NCBI RefSeq assembly: GCF_013114835.1
Contig: NZ_JAAVLW010000004.1
Coordinates: forward strand, 558,001 to 622,000
DNA from: Bradyrhizobium archetypum
GTDB taxonomy: Bacteria > Pseudomonadota > Alphaproteobacteria > Rhizobiales > Xanthobacteraceae
Direction of reading: 5' to 3'
DNA length: 64,000 nucleotides
Shown here: positions 19,727 to 28,509 of the stretch, piece after piece
Layout of the letters: each line of letters starts with the position of its first letter
Numbering within the stretch: the first letter of the stretch is position 1
Position numbers and translations under genes: made by a program
Notes under the pieces: generated by a model
Database searches by the model: none
The model's input: the letters and a program-made list of their open reading frames with translations, nothing else
Told to the model about the DNA's origin: nothing

Positions 19727-21258
19727 GCGACATCTCCCCGCGTGTGCGCTTCTGCGTCGATCTGCTTCAGCCTGAAATGCTGAACTTTGCCAAGTGCGGT
19801 TCGCGGCAGATCCTCGACGAAGACGATCTCGCGCGGCACTTTGAAGCGCGCGAGCTGCAATTGGACATGCGCCTGCAAGGCGGCCGCATCGACAGAACTG
19901 TCTTTTCGACGGATCACGTAGGCGACAGGCACCTCATCCCAGCGCGCATCGGCGCGGCCAATCACCCCGCATTCGGCGACATCGGGGTGCTCCAGCAGCA
20001 CGCGTTCGACCTCGGCCGGATAGACGTTCTCGCCGCCTGAGATGATCAGGTTCTTCTTGCGGTCGTGCACCCAGAAATAGCCGTCCGCATCGCGGCGGCC
20101 GATATCGCCGGTGCGATACCAGCCGTCATGAAGCGCCTCGCGCGTGGCTTCCTGGTTTCCCCAGTATTCGAAGAAGACGTTCAGACCGCGCACTGCGATC
20201 TCGCCCGTCGTTTCCGCCGGCAGTTCATTGCCGCTGTCGTCGATGATGGCGGCTTCGCAGCACAGGCCAGGCAGGCCGGTCGAGCCTTGCCGGGAGAGAT
20301 CGCCGCCGAGGCGGGTATAGATGGCGATCGGGCATGTCTCAGTCGAGCCATAGACCTGGAGCACCGGTACGCCGCGCGCGACAAAGCGTTCAATCAGATG
20401 TGGCGGCACGATGGTGGAGCCGGTCGAGATCGCTTTCAGCGACGACAAATCGGTGGTTGCCCAGCCGGGATGCTCGGTCACGGCCTGAATGGTTGCCGGG
20501 ACCAGCACGGTCAGCGTCGGCCGCTCGTGCGCGAAGCAGGCCAGCGTCGCGTCGGGCGTAAAGCGCGAATGGATCGTCACCGTTGCGCCGTGCTGCAGCG
20601 CCGGCGTAGTCTGGATATTGAGGCCGCCAACATGGAAGAAAGGGAGCACCGTCAGGATGTGATCGTCGGAGGTGAGGCCGTGCATGTGCTGGCTCATAAC
20701 TCCGTTCCACAGCAGCGCCTCCTGACGCAGCACGGCGCCTTTCGGCCGGCCCGTGGTCCCTGACGTATAGACGACCAGCAGCGGGCAGGTGAGGCCAACG
20801 TGCGGGTTGCGTCCGTCGCCGCCAGCTTGCGCCAGCAGCGCATCCAAAGTGCTGCCACGTTGCGGTTTGAAGTCAAAGCCGACGACCGCCATCTTCGGCA
20901 GGTTCTTTTCAAGCGTCGGCAAGACTGCGGCAAAGGCCTGTTCCAGCACCAGCACCTTTGCCGCGGCATCCGACAGGATGAACTGCTGCTCTGCGACCGC
21001 GAGCCGCCAATTCAGCGGCACCAACATTGCGCCCAACCGCGCGCAGGCGTAGAGCAGCACAAGGTAGTCGGGCCGGTTCAGGCTCAGGATCGCAACGCGA
21101 TCGCCGCGGCCGACCCCAAGCGCGGATTTCATGGCGCGAGCGGCCTGTTCGATGCGTGCCACCAAAGCGGAATAGCTCAGCGTCGTGTCTTCAAAGTGAA
21201 GCGCGGGCTTGTCCGGCGCAAAGGCCGCATTGCGCTCGATCAGGCTTGAGAGGTCCAC
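19723..21258 (-). CDS. Acyl-CoA ligase (AMP-binding, class I adenylate-forming)
   Basis: About 511 residues. Adenylate-forming motifs are in order: VVYTSGTTGRPKGAVL near residue 165, QVYGSTETCP near residue 300, YRTGDIGRRDADGYFWV near residue 375, KNLIISGGENVYPAEVE near residue 400, and the C-terminal lysine in PRTALGKVQ near residue 492. It activates a carboxylic acid with ATP and CoA. GTG at 21258 is chosen, two bases before the upstream acyl-CoA dehydrogenase stop, since earlier starts run through that gene. Its stop overlaps the next start. In this operon it would feed the CoA ester to the dehydrogenases. Confidence 0.88.
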   Translation of the reverse strand: MDLSSLIERNAAFAPDKPALHFEDTTLSYSALVARIEQAARAMKSALGVGRGDRVAILSLNRPDYLVLLYACARLGAMLVPLNWRLAVAEQQFILSDAAAKVLVLEQAFAAVLPTLEKNLPKMAVVGFDFKPQRGSTLDALLAQAGGDGRNPHVGLTCPLLVVYTSGTTGRPKGAVLRQEALLWNGVMSQHMHGLTSDDHILTVLPFFHVGGLNIQTTPALQHGATVTIHSRFTPDATLACFAHERPTLTVLVPATIQAVTEHPGWATTDLSSLKAISTGSTIVPPHLIERFVARGVPVLQVYGSTETCPIAIYTRLGGDLSRQGSTGLPGLCCEAAIIDDSGNELPAETTGEIAVRGLNVFFEYWGNQEATREALHDGWYRTGDIGRRDADGYFWVHDRKKNLIISGGENVYPAEVERVLLEHPDVAECGVIGRADARWDEVPVAYVIRRKDSSVDAAALQAHVQLQLARFKVPREIVFVEDLPRTALGKVQHFRLKQIDAEAHTRGDVA

Positions 21259-21259
21259 A

Positions 21260-22552
21260 TCAGTCGTCCGTTTCACCGGCCTCGTAAAGCGCCTCGCGAC
21301 CAATTCGGTCGAGGCAAAGCTCGGCTGTCCAGGGCAGCATCAGCGAGCCGCAGCGGCTGTCGCGATAGATACGCTCGAGCGGCAAAGATTTCAGCATCGC
21401 CTGGCCGCCGCAGGTGCGGATCGCCAGAGTTGCGATCTCGTTGGCGCCCTCCATGACCGAGTATTGCGCGGCATAGGCGCGCAGCACCTGCTCCTTGCTG
21501 GGGTTGGCGCAGGCTTCGGTGATCGCCTGAAACCAGATTGCCTTGATCTGCTCCAGCTTGATCTGCATCTGCGCAACCGCAATCTGCTTGGTCGGATACA
21601 TCCGCCGCTTCACCGGCGGCGTCCCGGGCATCTCGCCGCGCAAATAGCGTACGGTGAAATCATAGGCCGCTTGGGCCAGACCCATATAGGTCGGCGACAG
21701 CGTCAGAAACATGTGGGGCCAGCGCTGCGCCGCCTGGAAGTAGACGCCGCGCGGCATCAGCGCAGCGCCCTCGTCGACGAACACGTCCTTGAACAGCAGG
21801 GTACGCGATACCGTGCCGCGCATGCCAAGCGGGTCCCAATCGCCAACCACCGAGACGCCATCGGCTCCGGCAGGAAGCGCGAGGTAGAGCGTATTGCGTC
21901 GCGAGGCCTTTTCGCCTTCCGCGATCTCGGTGCAGAGCACACCATAATAGTCGGCATGACCGGAGAGTGAGGCAAAGATCTTCTTGCCGTTGACGACCCA
22001 GCCGCCCTTGACCGGCTTCGCCTCAGTGCCAAATGCCACGCCGCCAGCCGCAGCCGCGCCGCCTTCCGAAAATGGCTGCGAATAGATCGCGCCATCCTCG
22101 ACGATGCGCTTGTAGTGGATGGCACGCCGGCGTTCATGCTCGGTGCGCGTTTGAGCATCCATGTCGAGATCGTCGGCGAGCGGGCCGGACCACAATGTCG
22201 AGCATACATGCATGTTCCAGGTCAGCGCCGTCGCGCCACAATAGCGGCCGATCTCAGCCGCGGCGAGCGCGTAGGTCTGGTAGTCGGCGCCGAGCCCGCC
22301 ATGCGCCTTCGGGATCGAGATGCCAAGCAGGCCGGCACGATGCAGATCCCGGTAATTTTCGGTCGGGAAGGTGGCCTCGCGATCGTACGCTGTGGCCCGC
22401 TGTGCAAACACGGACTGTCCGAGCTCGCGGGCGCGGGCGATGATGGCGGCTTGCTCGTCGCTCAATCGAAACGCGATCGGATCAAAGATCGGCGCATCGA
22501 GCTTGACCCCGTTCAGTCCTGCGCCATTCTTGCTGACCTGTGCCGTCATCAT
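21260..22552 (-). CDS. Acyl-CoA dehydrogenase
   Basis: 430 residues, FAD-dependent, catalysing alpha,beta-desaturation of an acyl-CoA or a related oxidation. The N-terminal helical domain (GLLGISIPKAHGGLGADY near residue 72), middle beta domain (GWVVNGKKIFASLSGHAD near residue 195) and C-terminal helical domain with AIRTCGGQAMLKSLPLERIYRD near residue 380 are all present. It starts four bases inside the hydrolase gene (ATGA) and runs almost into the ligase. The long N-terminus and divergent C-terminus resemble members acting on branched or unusual acyl groups; no finer call is possible. Confidence 0.88.
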   Translation of the reverse strand: MMTAQVSKNGAGLNGVKLDAPIFDPIAFRLSDEQAAIIARARELGQSVFAQRATAYDREATFPTENYRDLHRAGLLGISIPKAHGGLGADYQTYALAAAEIGRYCGATALTWNMHVCSTLWSGPLADDLDMDAQTRTEHERRRAIHYKRIVEDGAIYSQPFSEGGAAAAGGVAFGTEAKPVKGGWVVNGKKIFASLSGHADYYGVLCTEIAEGEKASRRNTLYLALPAGADGVSVVGDWDPLGMRGTVSRTLLFKDVFVDEGAALMPRGVYFQAAQRWPHMFLTLSPTYMGLAQAAYDFTVRYLRGEMPGTPPVKRRMYPTKQIAVAQMQIKLEQIKAIWFQAITEACANPSKEQVLRAYAAQYSVMEGANEIATLAIRTCGGQAMLKSLPLERIYRDSRCGSLMLPWTAELCLDRIGREALYEAGETDD

Positions 22553-23379
22553 GCTGACTTCCGTTCCGCCATGCCGATTGTGCTCAGAAACCCGTCGAGC
22601 GCGGCGTTGAACTTGTCCGGCTGCTCGAGGTTGACGAGATGTCCGGCTCCTTCGATCTCAACATAGGTAGAGGACGGCACATAGGTGGCCGTCTTCGCCA
22701 TCATCGGGGCAGGCGCGTTGTTGTCCTTGGAGCCGGATAGCACAAGGGTCGGTATTACGATCTTCTTCAAGGCGTGACGGAGGTCAAATCCGATCAAGGC
22801 GCGTACAGTGGCGCGATAGGTCGCGTCGGGAACACTCGCCATACAGTCGTGCGCGAGGTCTATGCCGGCTGGATCCGGATGATCTCCGATCAGTTCGCTG
22901 ACGAGCGATCGAGCAAGCGAGGCCAAGGTTTGACCACGATCCAATGGGCCGAGACGGGCGTCGATGAAGGATTTTTGCCAGTCGCCATCGGGCTTGCCAA
23001 AGGCGGGGCTGGTCTGAGCCAGGACGGCAGCTTGAGCCGCGACGGGATTGTCCCAAAGCCATTGCTGAACGATCATGCCTCCGATCGAGTGTCCCACCAG
23101 GACCGGTTTGGCGCTGCTGTTAAACTCGCCCAGGAATTGGTTCAGGGCGCCGGCGAGGGTCGCGATACTCACGCTCGTCAGCGGTGCAGAGCCGCCATAG
23201 CCGGGCATGTCCCAGGCAATCGCGTAGTAGCGATCACCAAAAAAATTCAGTTGATGCCGCCATGCGCGCGCCGCGCCGCCGATACCGTGAAGAAAGACCA
23301 GCGGCGTTCCACCCGGTGTGCCGGCCGCTTCGTAGGCAAAGCGGCCATCGCTGGTCTTCAGCGGCTTTGCAATCGCCAT
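22549..23379 (-). CDS. Alpha/beta hydrolase
   Basis: 276 residues, cytoplasmic. Oxyanion-hole block FLHGIGGAARAW near residue 33, nucleophile elbow LVGHSIGGMIVQQW near residue 97, acid residue in LVLSGSKDNNAP near residue 213 and catalytic His in IEGAGHLVNLEQP near residue 246. It resembles 3-oxoadipate enol-lactonase and related esterases or C-C hydrolases. It is the first gene of the operon running through the acyl-CoA dehydrogenase, so hydrolysis of a lactone, ester or ring-cleavage product is a reasonable inference. ATG at 23379 gives the normal family N-terminus; a longer start exists but is not supported. Confidence 0.85.
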   Translation of the reverse strand: MAIAKPLKTSDGRFAYEAAGTPGGTPLVFLHGIGGAARAWRHQLNFFGDRYYAIAWDMPGYGGSAPLTSVSIATLAGALNQFLGEFNSSAKPVLVGHSIGGMIVQQWLWDNPVAAQAAVLAQTSPAFGKPDGDWQKSFIDARLGPLDRGQTLASLARSLVSELIGDHPDPAGIDLAHDCMASVPDATYRATVRALIGFDLRHALKKIVIPTLVLSGSKDNNAPAPMMAKTATYVPSSTYVEIEGAGHLVNLEQPDKFNAALDGFLSTIGMAERKSA

Positions 23380-23486
23380 GCGCCGAGTTCCGTTGCTGTT
23401 TGTGCCGATGTTAGCAGGCGCACATCGGATAGGAAGCGAAATTTGAGATGACGCAACCAGCCCGATGAACAGATGATTTTGCGACA

Positions 23487-23693
23487 ATGCATCGTCGCCT
23501 CGTTGTGATCTTTGCGGGAAACTTTCCGATGAAGCTGGTGCGTGCGCCGGTTCGCATTCCCGCCTTCCGAGAAGCCCTTCAGTGGCCGGCGTCCTTTCAC
23601 CTGGATCGTGCACTTCTGTGGTTACGCGAGATCATTGCCGATGTTGCCTCCGAGGTTGACCGGACTCCGGCGGCGCAAATGAAGGTTCGGTAA
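23487..23693 (+). pseudogene. LysR-type regulator C-terminal fragment
   Basis: This sits in the 478-base gap between the hydrolase operon and the SDR gene. The frame ends IPAFREALQWPASFHLDR then ALLWLREIIADVASEV before the stop at 23691. The pattern LQWP followed by WLR and a short helix is how many LysR effector domains end, and no N-terminal HTH is present, so I read it as the tail of a lost regulator of the neighbouring operon. The match is short and could be chance. Confidence 0.35.
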
Positions 23694-23857
23694 ACGAGGG
23701 CGAACGTAGCGGAAGGTATCGAATATCATTTTGGCTCCGGCGTGGGGTAGGGTACTTCTACGTCCATTTCGAATCCGCTCCTTCGCGTCCGACTGGCAAA
23801 TGGCAGGAAGAGGCTCGGACGGTAGCTTCAAACCGCACGCATGGGGAAGATCACGCC

Positions 23858-24621
23858 GTGGCATTTGAACTGTTCAACCTCGCCGGCAAGCGCGCGCTTG
23901 TCACTGGATCGTCCCAGGGGATCGGGCTTGCCATCGCGCGAGGGCTCGCCGGGCATGGCGCCTCCGTGGTCCTGAACGGGCGCGAGCGCAACAAGCTGGA
24001 GGCTGCCGCAGCGAGCCTGACCGCTGGCGGGCACACGGTTTCGGTGGCCGGTTTCGACGTGACGGTCGCCGAGGATGTTCGCGAGGGCGTCGCCACGATC
24101 GAGCGAACGGTCGGCGCGATCGACATTCTCGTCAACAACGCCGGCATGCAGTTTCGCACCTCCCTGGAGGATTTTCCCGCAGAGAAGTGGGAGCAATTGC
24201 TCAGGACCAACGTCTCGAGCGCCTTCTACGTCGGTCAGGCCGTTGCAAAGCACATGATCCCGCGCGGCAGGGGCAAGATCATCAACATCGCATCGGTCCA
24301 GAGCGAACTGGCTCGTCCCGGCATTGCGCCCTATACCGCAACCAAGGGAGCGATCAAGAACCTGACCCGCGGCATGTGCGCCGATTGGGCGAAGCACGGC
24401 CTGCAGATCAATGCGATCGCGCCGGGTTACTTCAAGACTTGAACCAGGCATTGGCCGACGATGCTACCTTTTCGGCATGGCTGGAAAATCGGACTCCGGC
24501 CGGCCGCTGGGGCAATGTGGACGAGCTGATTGGCGCGGCCGTTTTTCTGTCGGGCGACGCATCGTCCTTCGTCAACGGGCATACGCTGTACGTCGATGGC
24601 GGCATTACCACGTGCTTGTAG
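23858..24621 (+). pseudogene. SDR oxidoreductase (gluconate 5-dehydrogenase-like), frameshifted
   Basis: A complete SDR sequence split over two frames. The first part from GTG 23858 has cofactor motif TGSSQGIG at residues 15-22, NNAG near 92, catalytic Ser in SVQSE and Tyr159/Lys163 in YTATKG, and then hits TGA at about 24440 after NAIAPGYFKT. The second part resumes in another frame with LNQALADDATFSAWL and ends with the standard FVNGHTLYVDGGITTCL at 24621. A loss of a few bases near 24438 accounts for this. The active site is upstream of the break, but the C-terminal substrate lid is lost. GTG is preceded by GGGGAAGA. A sequencing error cannot be ruled out. Confidence 0.85.
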
Positions 24622-24834
24622 TTATGGCGCCTTCCAGGGCACCGCAGGCGTCCTGATCGGAGGCCTGGATTGACGCTTCGACGTCGGTAGACCCAACGCA
24701 GAAAAAGCTCATTCCGCAGCCGCTCCCGACGGAAATATGCTTTCCCTCCATGGTCCGAAAAAGCAAATCACTTCCATTGCGCCAGCCGTCCGAACGGACG
24801 ACATTTGTCCTGAGATCAATGCATTGGCCACGGA

Positions 24835-25053
24835 ATGGAACGCTTGCGATATGAGCCGTTTGGCGAGCGCTTGGCCCCCGGAGGGGAGGCGAGGCCGGTT
24901 TCGCGTGCGTCCAAATATCTGTTGTGGACGGGCACCGGCCTGTTCTGGTCGCTGGTCGGGGCCATTGTACTCGCCCGCGCGATCTTCTTCGAGCCGGGCG
25001 TTTTTGACGGTTTCAGCCGCGTCGCGGCCGTCGCCAAAGCCCTGATCTTCTAG
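24835..25053 (+). CDS. Small single-pass membrane protein, hypothetical
   Basis: 72 residues: a polar basic N-terminus (about residues 1-27) followed by one hydrophobic helix LLWTGTGLFWSLVGAIVL and a short tail. Function unknown. The stop overlaps the end of the LysR gene on the other strand by four bases. The 213 bases before it, back to the SDR remnant, show nothing. Ribosome site is weak. Coding is supported by the amphipathic layout and biased third positions rather than by a known family. Confidence 0.5.
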   Translation: MERLRYEPFGERLAPGGEARPVSRASKYLLWTGTGLFWSLVGAIVLARAIFFEPGVFDGFSRVAAVAKALIF

Positions 25054-25958
25054 GCCACCTCCGCAAACGGCTTGTCCTGCCAGATGATCCGTTCGAACGC
25101 GGCTGCTGCGGGGATTTCTATTCGCCCCGGTACCTTCAGTTGCCACAGCGTGCGCTCAATCTGCAGGTCGCGCATCTGCACGACCTTGAGCCGGCCAAGC
25201 GTAACTTGATCGGAAATGGTGGCGCTGGAGACGATAGCGACGCCAAGGCCGGCGGCGACCGCCTGCTTGATCGCCTCGGTGCTGCCGATCTCCAGCGTGC
25301 GCCTGGGTTCGATTCCTTCAGCAGCCATTGCCTGCGCCACCACCTCGCGCGATCCGGAGCCGGGCTCTCGCACGATCAGGGTCTCGTCGCAGAGCGCCGC
25401 GCCCTCGATCCCGCGCTTGGCGCCTGCGAAGCGGTGCGGTGGATCGACGATCAGGCTCATCACGTCGGTGCGCCAGGCACGGCTCTCGAGTTCATCATCT
25501 TCGACCGGGCCCTCGACCAGCGCGATCTCGATATCATGCGCCAGCATGAGATCGGCGATATCCCTGGTGTTCGCGATCACGAGATGCAGATCGATCCCGG
25601 GGTGTTTCCGGTGAAACGTCCCGAGATAATCCGATATCATGTAGGTCGCAATCGTGGTGGATGCGCCGATGCGCAACGATCCGCCGTCGAGATTGCGCAG
25701 CGACAACAATTCATCCTCAGCGGCGCGCTCGGCCGCAAACAACGCCTCCGCATGCCGCGCCAGCGCCTGTCCCTCTCGCGTCGGCCGTACGCCCTTCGGC
25801 GTCCGGTCGAGCAGACGGCAGCCGACCTGAAGCTCGAAATCCCGCACGCCCTTCGAGATCGCCGGTTGGCTGATGTGGAGCGCATCGGCTGCGCGCGAGA
25901 AGCTTCCGGTTCTCACCACCGTGGTGAACAGGCGCAGCAAGTGCAGGTTCAAGGACAT
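25050..25958 (-). CDS. LysR-type transcriptional regulator (YeiE/CbbR-like)
   Basis: 302 residues. The N-terminal winged helix-turn-helix reads GSFSRAADALHISQPAISKG near residues 18-37, followed by the linker helix and a two-lobed effector domain (LRIGASTTIATYMI near residue 95). The arrangement, divergent from a YeiH-family membrane protein over 86 bases, is the same as yeiE/yeiH in E. coli, so it most likely controls that gene and itself. An inverted repeat in the shared gap (25970-26000) is the likely binding site. Effector unknown; sulfite or sulfur status is suggested only by analogy. Confidence 0.92.
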   Translation of the reverse strand: MSLNLHLLRLFTTVVRTGSFSRAADALHISQPAISKGVRDFELQVGCRLLDRTPKGVRPTREGQALARHAEALFAAERAAEDELLSLRNLDGGSLRIGASTTIATYMISDYLGTFHRKHPGIDLHLVIANTRDIADLMLAHDIEIALVEGPVEDDELESRAWRTDVMSLIVDPPHRFAGAKRGIEGAALCDETLIVREPGSGSREVVAQAMAAEGIEPRRTLEIGSTEAIKQAVAAGLGVAIVSSATISDQVTLGRLKVVQMRDLQIERTLWQLKVPGRIEIPAAAAFERIIWQDKPFAEVA

Positions 25959-25969
25959 AACTTCCCTCT

Positions 25970-26000
25970 ATTGGGTCAGATCGAAAATATATTACCCAAT
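25970..26000. promoter_or_regulatory. Inverted repeat, candidate LysR operator
   Basis: ATTGGGT at 25970-25976 and ACCCAAT at 25994-26000 are perfect complements separated by 17 bases, in the 86-base gap between the LysR start (25958) and the yeiH start (26045). The AT-rich centre contains TATATT. Size and placement fit a LysR recognition site overlapping the regulator's own promoter. Confidence 0.65.
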
Positions 26001-26044
26001 TATCGCGGTCTGACGCATGAATTCTTCTCCCTCAGGAGAAATTC

Positions 26045-27121
26045 GTGCCGCAGGACGAGGAATCCACCGCTCCCGGAAATCGATCGGCGATCAGCGTAAC
26101 CCGTCTTGCAGCTCTCGTTCCCGGCGTTCTGCTTTGCATCGCCGTCGCCGGCATCTCAGCCGCTCTTGAAGCCGCCGAACGGGGGTTGTTCGCTCACCCC
26201 TATGTGGAGGCGTTGGTACTGGCGATCCTGCTCGGCATGGCCGTGCGCAACTTTTGGCGGCCGCCCGAGCGCTGGCAGGCGGGCATTGCCTTCAGCGCCA
26301 AGCAGCTACTCGAAGTGGCCGTGATGCTGCTTGGAGCGTCCGTCAGCTTTGCCGCGATCACGGCCTCCGGCGTCGCTTTGCTTGGCGCGATTGCGGCCAC
26401 TGTCGTCGCGACCTTGGGCCTCAGCTTCGGGCTCGGCCGATTGCTCGGTCTGTCGACGCGGCTCTCGATCCTGATCGCCTGCGGCAATTCCATCTGCGGG
26501 AATTCGGCGATTGCAGCGGTCGCGCCGGTCATCGGAGCCGATGGCGACGATATTGCATCATCGATCTCTTTTACCGCGATACTCGGTGTGATGATGGTGC
26601 TCGGACTTCCGCTGCTTATCCCGCTGCTGCAATTGTCGGCGACGCAATATGGAATTCTGGCGGGCCTTACGGTCTACGCGGTTCCGCAGGTGCTTGCCGC
26701 AACCGTACCTGCGGGGCTCGTGAGCACGCAGATCGGTACGTTGGTGAAGTTGGTGCGCGTGCTGATGCTGGGGCCGGTCGTGGTGGGACTTTCGTTGCTC
26801 GCCCCGCGTTTGCAGGGCGGCGTCCGCAGTAAGACCATCCGCAGTGAGCCCAAGATCGGCTTCTTCCGACTTGTACCCTGGTTCATCCTCGGCTTCCTCG
26901 TGCTCGCCGCCCTCCGTTCGCTCGATGTCGTGCCGGCGCCGGTGATCGGCCCGCTGACCGCCATCACCGGCTTCCTCACCGTCGTTTCAATGGCTGCGCT
27001 CGGTCTTAACGTCGACATTCGGGTTCTCGCCACTGTCGGGAGTCGGGTGACGGCGGCTGTAACGCTGTCGCTCATGCTCCTGCTCGCGATCAGCATCAGC
27101 CTGATTCATTGGTTCGACTGA
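26045..27121 (+). CDS. yeiH: YeiH/UPF0324 family putative inner-membrane exporter
   Basis: 358 residues with about ten membrane helices. Family landmarks are LAILLGMAVRNFWRPP near residue 58, the GNSICGNSAIAAVAPVIGAD block near residue 149 and SMAALGLNVDIRVL near residue 318. The family is called putative sulfate exporter; transport activity is not firmly proven. GTG at 26045 follows AGGAGA. It is controlled most likely by the divergent LysR gene. An acyl-CoA dehydrogenase fragment begins right at its stop codon, suggesting a recombination joint at its 3' end. Confidence 0.9.
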   Translation: MPQDEESTAPGNRSAISVTRLAALVPGVLLCIAVAGISAALEAAERGLFAHPYVEALVLAILLGMAVRNFWRPPERWQAGIAFSAKQLLEVAVMLLGASVSFAAITASGVALLGAIAATVVATLGLSFGLGRLLGLSTRLSILIACGNSICGNSAIAAVAPVIGADGDDIASSISFTAILGVMMVLGLPLLIPLLQLSATQYGILAGLTVYAVPQVLAATVPAGLVSTQIGTLVKLVRVLMLGPVVVGLSLLAPRLQGGVRSKTIRSEPKIGFFRLVPWFILGFLVLAALRSLDVVPAPVIGPLTAITGFLTVVSMAALGLNVDIRVLATVGSRVTAAVTLSLMLLLAISISLIHWFD

Positions 27122-27396
27122 CGCAGTCCCTGCAGTGGATGCTGGCCGACATGGCGGTGGCGCTCAACGCAGCGCGGCTGTCGCTTCATCAGGCTGCGGT
27201 CAGCGCGGATCCGTTTCCGGATCCACTTCTCGCCGCGCAGGCAAAGATCATCGCGTCCGAGACGGCCAACACGGTCACGAACCAGGCGCTCCAAATGTTC
27301 GGCGCCAGGGGGTGCTCGCGAGACTATCCGCTCGAACGCATGGTTCGAGATGCCCGAATGTTCACGAACACTAAAAACTACAGCAGTCAGGGGTAA
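27109..27396 (+). pseudogene. Acyl-CoA dehydrogenase C-terminal fragment
   Basis: About 90 codons matching only the last helical domain of an acyl-CoA dehydrogenase: LQWMLADMAVALNAARL, then TNQALQMFGARGCSRDYPLE and RMVRDARMF, with a stop at 27394. The frame overlaps the yeiH stop and has no start or N-terminal two thirds. It is distinct from the intact dehydrogenase at 21260. A leftover from deletion or rearrangement. Confidence 0.8.
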
Positions 27397-27708
27397 TTTA
27401 AATCAGAGTTAGGTTGCAACAATAATCAACCGGCCGCATTTTGCGGTTAGATTCGGCGATTGTCAACCTTAAGTGGTGCCCTCGTCGGTATCAGGAGAAT
27501 TGTACAATCAGAAAATCCGAGCCACCGGATCGCGCTTACTTGGCCTGTGCAATTTGCGGCACAACTACGAGGGTCCGAATAGAAGGGTATTTAATCCGCT
27601 TAAAGCTAGCGGCTCGGTTGCTCGATCTGTTGAGCTGCATCGAAGAACTTACGATTTCATTGACCGTGTCATGTTAAATTTATTTGGCGTATTCAACGTC
27701 CTCAGGGA
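27397..27708. other. AT-rich gap without a supported gene
   Basis: Short open frames exist on the plus strand (from 27441 and 27473) but none has a ribosome site or a recognisable domain. This is where the base composition changes from the GC-rich catabolic block to the more AT-rich accessory region. Confidence 0.4.
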
Positions 27709-28203
27709 TTGGCTGTGGAATTCCTCGTAGTGGTGGGTGGTTTAAACGTGGCGCTCATCGTCGCGGTGTTTTGCAGCGCCAGATCGTATTTTGAGAAAGG
27801 CCGTCGAGCTGGCACTGAGGAAGCCACCCGTGAGCTCACCAGGGATTCAACTCCCACTACCAGCTTAAAGATCAAGCGGCGCCTGAGCGTGTCGCAAAAG
27901 CTTTGGAAAGACTAAAGGAGGTCGCCAGCGGATCTTGGCAACAAGAGAGGGGCCTCGCGAAACGGTATCACGCTCAATTGTGGGTATTGGGCGATGCCAT
28001 CGGCGAGGCCTGCTGGATCAGTGGACACGCAGCGGGAGTGCGAAGGAAAGCGCCCGCGCCAGGAACAATCCGCATCGATTTACCGATTTTGCGGCGAGGC
28101 TGACGCGCGGAATGGCGCAATGGCAGTAAGCAAGATCGAGAGCGCAATTCCTTCGAAGGAGGCCGTTCGACGATCTCTCAACTCAACTCCAGCGACGCCA
28201 TAG
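27709..28203 (+). pseudogene. Hypothetical membrane-anchored protein, frameshifted
   Basis: Three consecutive pieces make one sensible protein. The first has an N-terminal helix VVVGGLNVALIVAVF and then SYFEKGRRAGTEEA. A +1 shift near 27841 leads to the second, which reads PERVAKALERLKEV, then YHAQLWVLGDAIGEACW and SGHAAGVRRKAPAP. A second break near 28080 leads to a tail EADARNGAMAVSKIESAIP ending at 28203. The helical, charged body suggests a membrane-anchored cytoplasmic protein of about 160 residues of a type I associate with Bradyrhizobium genomes, of unknown role. Two independent shifts make a sequencing error less likely. Confidence 0.65.
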
Positions 28204-28236
28204 GCTGATAGGGGATTGGTGGCAGGTAGCACCAGC

Positions 28237-28509
28237 TCAGTTCAAGGCTTCGTAAGGACGAACGGCCGGACGGTCTTGCTGGGAAGAGAGATCGTCGATG
28301 GAGGGTACGATTGAGGGCGCGTGCTGCAACTGGCCGTAGTTGCCCGTTTCCATCTGCTTGAGCTCGTCCAAGAGAGCAAGCAGACGCGGTGGTAGCGCCG
28401 ATACTTCGGGCTTCAATATTTGACCGAGCCGTTCACCGATCTCGTCGCAAATCGCGCGACAATGCATGTGGTCCAGTTCAACGAAACCTGGAGCTTTGCG
28501 CCGGGGCAT
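28237..28509 (-). CDS. Small hypothetical protein
   Basis: 90 residues, soluble, no known domain. ATG at 28509 is preceded at good distance by GAGGTGG, which decides this start over longer ones. A helical core ICDEIGERLGQILKP then LPPRLLALLDELKQME is followed by a polar tail. The LPxRLLxLLxxL pattern faintly recalls NepR-type anti-sigma factors, but there is no sigma/PhyR gene nearby, so I would not use that name. Stands alone on the minus strand in a sparsely coding stretch. Confidence 0.55.
   Translation of the reverse strand: MPRRKAPGFVELDHMHCRAICDEIGERLGQILKPEVSALPPRLLALLDELKQMETGNYGQLQHAPSIVPSIDDLSSQQDRPAVRPYEALN

Noticed and set aside
28237..28509. NepR-type anti-sigma factor
   Set aside because: Only a loose LPxRLLxLL pattern; no ecfG, phyR or histidine kinase neighbours, so kept as hypothetical.
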